Positions 61,131 to 64,000 of a stretch of DNA of 64,000 bases are shown piece after piece (the first letter of the stretch is position 1; the number at the start of each line of letters is the position of its first letter). Source of the stretch: Nocardia terrae (GTDB lineage Bacteria; Actinomycetota; Actinomycetes; Mycobacteriales; Mycobacteriaceae); contig NZ_WRPP01000003.1 of assembly GCF_009760405.1 (NCBI RefSeq), positions 372,001 through 436,000 of the forward strand, read 5' to 3'. A model generated the notes under the pieces. The model saw only the letters and a list, made by a program, of their open reading frames with translations, was not told the DNA's origin and did no database searches. The position numbers and the translations under genes are program-made.

Positions 61131-61574
61131 TCAGGCCAGCTCGGTGGCGGTGCCACCGGCCGCGACGATCTTCTCCTTGGCGGAGCCGGAGAACTTGTCC
61201 GCCGAAACCTGCACGGCCACAGCGATTTCGCCCTCGGCGAGCACCTTCACGAGCTCGTTCTTGCGAACGAGGCCCTTGGCGACCAGCTCGGCCTTGCCGA
61301 TGGTGCCGCCCTCGGGGAACACCCGAGCGATGTCACCGACGTTCACGACCTGGTACTCGGTGCGGAACGGGTTGGTGAAGCCCTTGAGCTTGGGCAGACG
61401 CATGTGAATCGGCATCTGACCGCCCTCGAAGCGGACCGGGACATTCTTGCGAGCCTTCGTACCCTTGGTACCGCGGCCCGCGGTCTTGCCCTTGGAACCC
61501 TCACCGCGACCCACGCGGGTCTTCTCGGTCTTGGCGCCGGGGGCAGGACGCAGGTGGTGCAACTTGATGGTCAT
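61131..61574 (-). CDS. rplO: 50S ribosomal protein L15
   Basis: A 147-residue protein starting MTIKLHHLRPAPGAKTEKTR, with the Gly/Lys-rich GRGEGSKGKTAGRGTKGTKA and the C-terminal LVKVLAEGEIAVAVQVSADKF-like domain (here KVLAEGEIAVAVQVSADKF). L15 is a large-subunit protein that joins late in assembly. Its start follows rpmD's stop by two bases. Confidence 0.98.
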   Translation of the reverse strand: MTIKLHHLRPAPGAKTEKTRVGRGEGSKGKTAGRGTKGTKARKNVPVRFEGGQMPIHMRLPKLKGFTNPFRTEYQVVNVGDIARVFPEGGTIGKAELVAKGLVRKNELVKVLAEGEIAVAVQVSADKFSGSAKEKIVAAGGTATELA

Positions 61575-61576
61575 GC

Positions 61577-61756
61577 TTAGACCTCCTCAACTTCCACGAG
61601 GTGGCGCACGACGTTGATCAGGCCGCGGTTCTGCGCGTTGTCCTCACGCACCACGACCTTGCGGATGCCGCGCAGCCCGAGGGTGCGCAGCGAATCCCGC
61701 TGATTCGCCTTGGCGCCGATGCTGGACTTGACCTGGGTCACTTTCAGCTGTGCCAT
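61577..61756 (-). CDS. rpmD: 50S ribosomal protein L30
   Basis: A 59-codon gene between rpsE and rplO, starting MAQLKVTQVKSSIGAKANQR and continuing DSLRTLGLRGIRKVVVREDN. It matches L30 over its full length; the typical RTLGLRKI-type core is intact. The ribosome site is partly inside the end of rpsE. This is the expected gene at this place in the spc operon. Confidence 0.97.
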   Translation of the reverse strand: MAQLKVTQVKSSIGAKANQRDSLRTLGLRGIRKVVVREDNAQNRGLINVVRHLVEVEEV

Positions 61757-61758
61757 AT

Positions 61759-62403
61759 CTAGACTCCCTGTCCCGCGCGCGCACGCAGCATGCCGGCCGG
61801 GGCGACGTCCTCGAGGGGCAGGCCACGACGGGCCGCGACCTCTTCGGGACGCTGCAGCATCTTCAGAGCCGCAACGGTGGCGTGCACGACGTTGATGGCG
61901 TTGTCGCTACCGAGCGACTTGGCCAGAACATCATGGATGCCGGCGCATTCGAGCACGGCACGGCAGGCGCCACCGGCGATCACACCGGTACCGGGCGAAG
62001 CCGGACGCAGCATGACGACACCGGCCGCGGCCTCACCCTGAACCGGGTGGGTCACGGTGGAGCCGATCATCGGAACGCGGAAGAAGTTCTTGCGAGCCTC
62101 TTCGACGCCCTTCTGGATGGCCGCGGGAACTTCCTTGGCCTTGCCGTAGCCGACGCCGACCAGACCGTTGCCGTCACCGACGATCACGAGGGCGGTGAAG
62201 CTGAAGCGACGACCACCCTTCACGACCTTGGAGACGCGGTTGATCGCGACGACGCGCTCGAGCTGGTTCTTCTCGGCGGCATTGTCCCGGCGATTGTCGT
62301 CGCGACGGCCACGGCCGCCACCACGCTGATCGCGGTCGTTGTTGCCACCATTCTGTCCGGCGGGACCGTTGTTTCCGCCGTCACGCCGCTGACGTCCCGG
62401 CAT
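61759..62403 (-). CDS. rpsE: 30S ribosomal protein S5
   Basis: A 214-residue S5 with an extended Arg/Gly/Asn-rich start (DGGNNGPAGQNGGNNDRDQR), usual in actinobacteria. The core domains include NRVSKVVKGGRRFSFTALVI, GYGKAKEVPAAIQKGVEEAR and RPASPGTGVIAGGACRAVLE. It helps decoding accuracy and mRNA unwinding at the entry. Two bases separate its stop from rpmD. Confidence 0.98.
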   Translation of the reverse strand: MPGRQRRDGGNNGPAGQNGGNNDRDQRGGGRGRRDDNRRDNAAEKNQLERVVAINRVSKVVKGGRRFSFTALVIVGDGNGLVGVGYGKAKEVPAAIQKGVEEARKNFFRVPMIGSTVTHPVQGEAAAGVVMLRPASPGTGVIAGGACRAVLECAGIHDVLAKSLGSDNAINVVHATVAALKMLQRPEEVAARRGLPLEDVAPAGMLRARAGQGV

Positions 62404-62458
62404 CAGACGTTCCCTTCGTTCGCGCAGGCGGTGCCTGCAATGTGCGCAGTGTTGATCA

Positions 62459-62866
62459 TCAGAACTTCAGCCCACCTTCACGGGCGGCATCGGCGAGAGC
62501 CGCGATACGGCCGTGGTAGTCGTGACCACCACGGTCGAACACGACCGCCTCGACGCCGGCGGCCTTGGCGCGGGCGGCGATGAGCTCGCCGACCTTGGCG
62601 CCCTTGGCGGACTTGTCACCCTCGAGCGCACGCACATCGGCCTCGATGGACGACGCGGCGGCAATGGTCTTGCCGACGGAGTCGTCGATCAGCTGGGCGT
62701 GCAGGTGGCGCGAGGAGCGGTTGACCACCAGGCGCGGACGCTCGGTGGTGCCGACGACCTTCTTGCGCAGACGGAAATGACGACGCGTCTTCGACAGACG
62801 ACGAGTGGTCGAGATGTCCTTACCGACCGGCTTGCGGGCGGCCTTCTGCTTTTCGGTTTGTGCCAT
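62459..62866 (-). CDS. rplR: 50S ribosomal protein L18
   Basis: A 135-residue L18, with LSKTRRHFRLRKKVVGTTER, RPRLVVNRSSRHLHAQLIDD and the closing FDRGGHDYHGRIAALADAAR. It binds 5S rRNA in the central protuberance. It is preceded by rplF with a three-base gap and followed by rpsE after 55 bases. Confidence 0.98.
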   Translation of the reverse strand: MAQTEKQKAARKPVGKDISTTRRLSKTRRHFRLRKKVVGTTERPRLVVNRSSRHLHAQLIDDSVGKTIAAASSIEADVRALEGDKSAKGAKVGELIAARAKAAGVEAVVFDRGGHDYHGRIAALADAAREGGLKF

Positions 62867-62869
62867 GGC

Positions 62870-63409
62870 TTACTTACCCGTCTTTCCGACCTTGCGGCGA
62901 ACGACCTCGCCGGCGTAGCGGATGCCCTTGCCCTTGTACGGGTCGGGCTTACGCAGGCCGTGGATCACCGCGGCGATCTGGCCGACCTTCTGCTTGTCGA
63001 TGCCGGACACCGAGAACTTGGTCGGGGACTCCACCGCGAAGGTGATGCCCTCGGGGGCGTCGACCGGAACCGGATGGCTGTAGCCCAGGGCGAACTCGAG
63101 GTTCGAGCCCTTGGCGGCCACGCGGTAACCGACGCCGAAGATTTCCATCTTCTTCTCGTAACCCTTGGTGACGCCCTCGATCATGTTGCTGATCAGGGTG
63201 CGGGTCAGGCCGTGCAGCGAGCGGTTCTGACGCTCGTCGTTCGGGCGAACGACCTCGAGCTCACCGGACTCCGCGCGGGTGACGGTGATCGGCTCGGCCA
63301 CCACGTGCGACAGGGTGCCCTTGGAACCCTTCACGGTGATGTTCTGGCCGTCGATGGTCACCTCGACGCCGGCGGGAACCGGGATCGGCTTCTTACCGAT
63401 ACGCGACAT
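62870..63409 (-). CDS. rplF: 50S ribosomal protein L6
   Basis: A 179-residue L6 starting MSRIGKKPIPVPAGVEVTID, with the two repeated alpha/beta domains and the closing motif RKPDPYKGKGIRYAGEVVRR. It binds near the sarcin-ricin loop of 23S rRNA. GGGAGGTAGGAACA-type ribosome site upstream; it follows rpsH by 14 bases. Confidence 0.98.
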   Translation of the reverse strand: MSRIGKKPIPVPAGVEVTIDGQNITVKGSKGTLSHVVAEPITVTRAESGELEVVRPNDERQNRSLHGLTRTLISNMIEGVTKGYEKKMEIFGVGYRVAAKGSNLEFALGYSHPVPVDAPEGITFAVESPTKFSVSGIDKQKVGQIAAVIHGLRKPDPYKGKGIRYAGEVVRRKVGKTGK

Positions 63410-63423
63410 TGTTCCTACCTCCC

Positions 63424-63822
63424 TTACCAGACGTAGGCGAGGACTTCGCCGCCCACGCCCTGCTGCTTGGCCTGACGGTCAGTGAGCAGACCGGAGGACG
63501 TGGAGATAATCGCCACGCCGAGGCCGCCGAGCACCTTGGGCAGGTTGGTGGACTTCGCGTAAACCCGGAGGCCCGGCTTCGACACGCGGCGGACGCCCTG
63601 GAGGGAGCGCTCACGCGAGGGGCCGTACTTCAGGTCGACGATCAGGTTCTTGCCGACGGTGGCGTCTTCGACGCGGTAGTCGGCGATGTAGCCCTCGCGC
63701 TTGAGGATCTCGGCGATGTTCACCTTGAGCTTCGAGTGCGGAGCCTTCACCTGATCGTGGTACGCCGAGTTGGCGTTGCGCAGACGGGTCAAGAAGTCTG
63801 CGATGGGATCGGTCATGGTCAT
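63424..63822 (-). CDS. rpsH: 30S ribosomal protein S8
   Basis: A 132-residue S8 starting MTMTDPIADFLTRLRNANSA, with the C-terminal motif YAKSTNLPKVLGGLGVAIIS and end GVGGEVLAYVW. It binds 16S rRNA helix 21 and in many bacteria acts as translational repressor of this operon. The start ATG 63822 is used rather than the ATG two codons on, as in actinobacterial relatives; GAGGTAA lies upstream. Confidence 0.98.
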   Translation of the reverse strand: MTMTDPIADFLTRLRNANSAYHDQVKAPHSKLKVNIAEILKREGYIADYRVEDATVGKNLIVDLKYGPSRERSLQGVRRVSKPGLRVYAKSTNLPKVLGGLGVAIISTSSGLLTDRQAKQQGVGGEVLAYVW

Positions 63823-64000
63823 GTTCGACCGTTACCTCTCTCGCCGCGGTTCCCATTCAGCACCGTCAAAGGGCGGTCGTGGGCCTACGACAAATAGGGG
63901 CGGTCCAGCCGGGGTTGCCCGACCGGATTGAGCACTTGCGCCCGGAGCAACCGCCACACGCGAGACCACGTATGGACACAGCTGTGCCCGAGCAACCGGT
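63823..64000 (-). other. Non-coding stretch upstream of rpsH
   Basis: 178 bases to the window edge with no open frame of note. rpsN, normally next upstream in this operon, is not within it. It holds the rpsH ribosome site; no clear promoter or hairpin was recognised. Confidence 0.6.

Noticed and set aside
1..64000. tRNA, rRNA, insertion sequences and attachment sites
   Set aside because: No transposase or integrase motif, terminal repeat or tRNA cloverleaf was recognised by eye. A dedicated tRNA scan was not possible.

Overview
The window is high-GC actinobacterial DNA, and a Nocardia-like member of the Mycobacteriales is the best fit. Evidence: WXG100, EspC-like and PE-like type VII secretion (T7SS/ESX) substrates with EspG-type chaperones, a DUF4189-type secreted protein, frequent GTG/TTG starts, and an actinobacterial spc ribosomal operon. 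No T7SS membrane-core gene (eccB-E, mycP), tRNA, rRNA, insertion sequence or CRISPR array was seen.

Layout. (1) 1-7281: two minus-strand T7SS effector clusters. One is an intact WXG100 pair, a large effector-like protein, a membrane protein and a truncated YbaB-like gene. The other carries a frameshifted effector. Between them lies a decayed, internally deleted copy of the 6.8-8.7 kb region. (2) 7.4-11.6 kb: small membrane, secreted and zinc-ribbon proteins of unknown function. (3) 11.7-22.8 kb: a plus-strand module of WXG100-like protein, YbaB-like protein and a 2971-residue multidomain giant with a CpnT-like N-terminus, three tandem HExxE units (two followed by a methyltransferase-like Rossmann segment) and a C-terminal DUF1023-type hydrolase, followed by a small candidate immunity gene. 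(4) 22.8-54.1 kb: minus-strand T7SS island. It reads secreted substrate, EspG, WXG-like, YbaB-like, then a 6718-residue giant, two candidate immunity genes, a second substrate with EspG and YbaB-like protein, and an EspC-like/EspA-like/PE-like trio. (5) 54.2-58.2 kb: dtd, a TmrB-like NTPase, a short-chain dehydrogenase and a membrane kinase-like protein. (6) 58.3-64.0 kb: the spc operon read leftward, rpsH-rplF-rplR-rpsE-rpmD-rplO-secY-adk-map.

The genes of the T7SS region form a recurring set: a small helical WXG partner, a YbaB-like protein, a giant polyvalent effector with a CpnT-like N-terminus, and nearby EspG plus repeat-rich substrate pairs. I infer that WXG and EspG proteins bring the giants to an ESX machine encoded elsewhere and that the small genes directly downstream give immunity. 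The 20-kb giant carries a papain-like (Tox-PL type) segment, two tandem HExxH metallopeptidase-like domains, a tandem duplication of about 1650 residues and an unrecognised C-terminal domain. It is the most remarkable object here. Functions of most island genes are inferred from motifs and context only.
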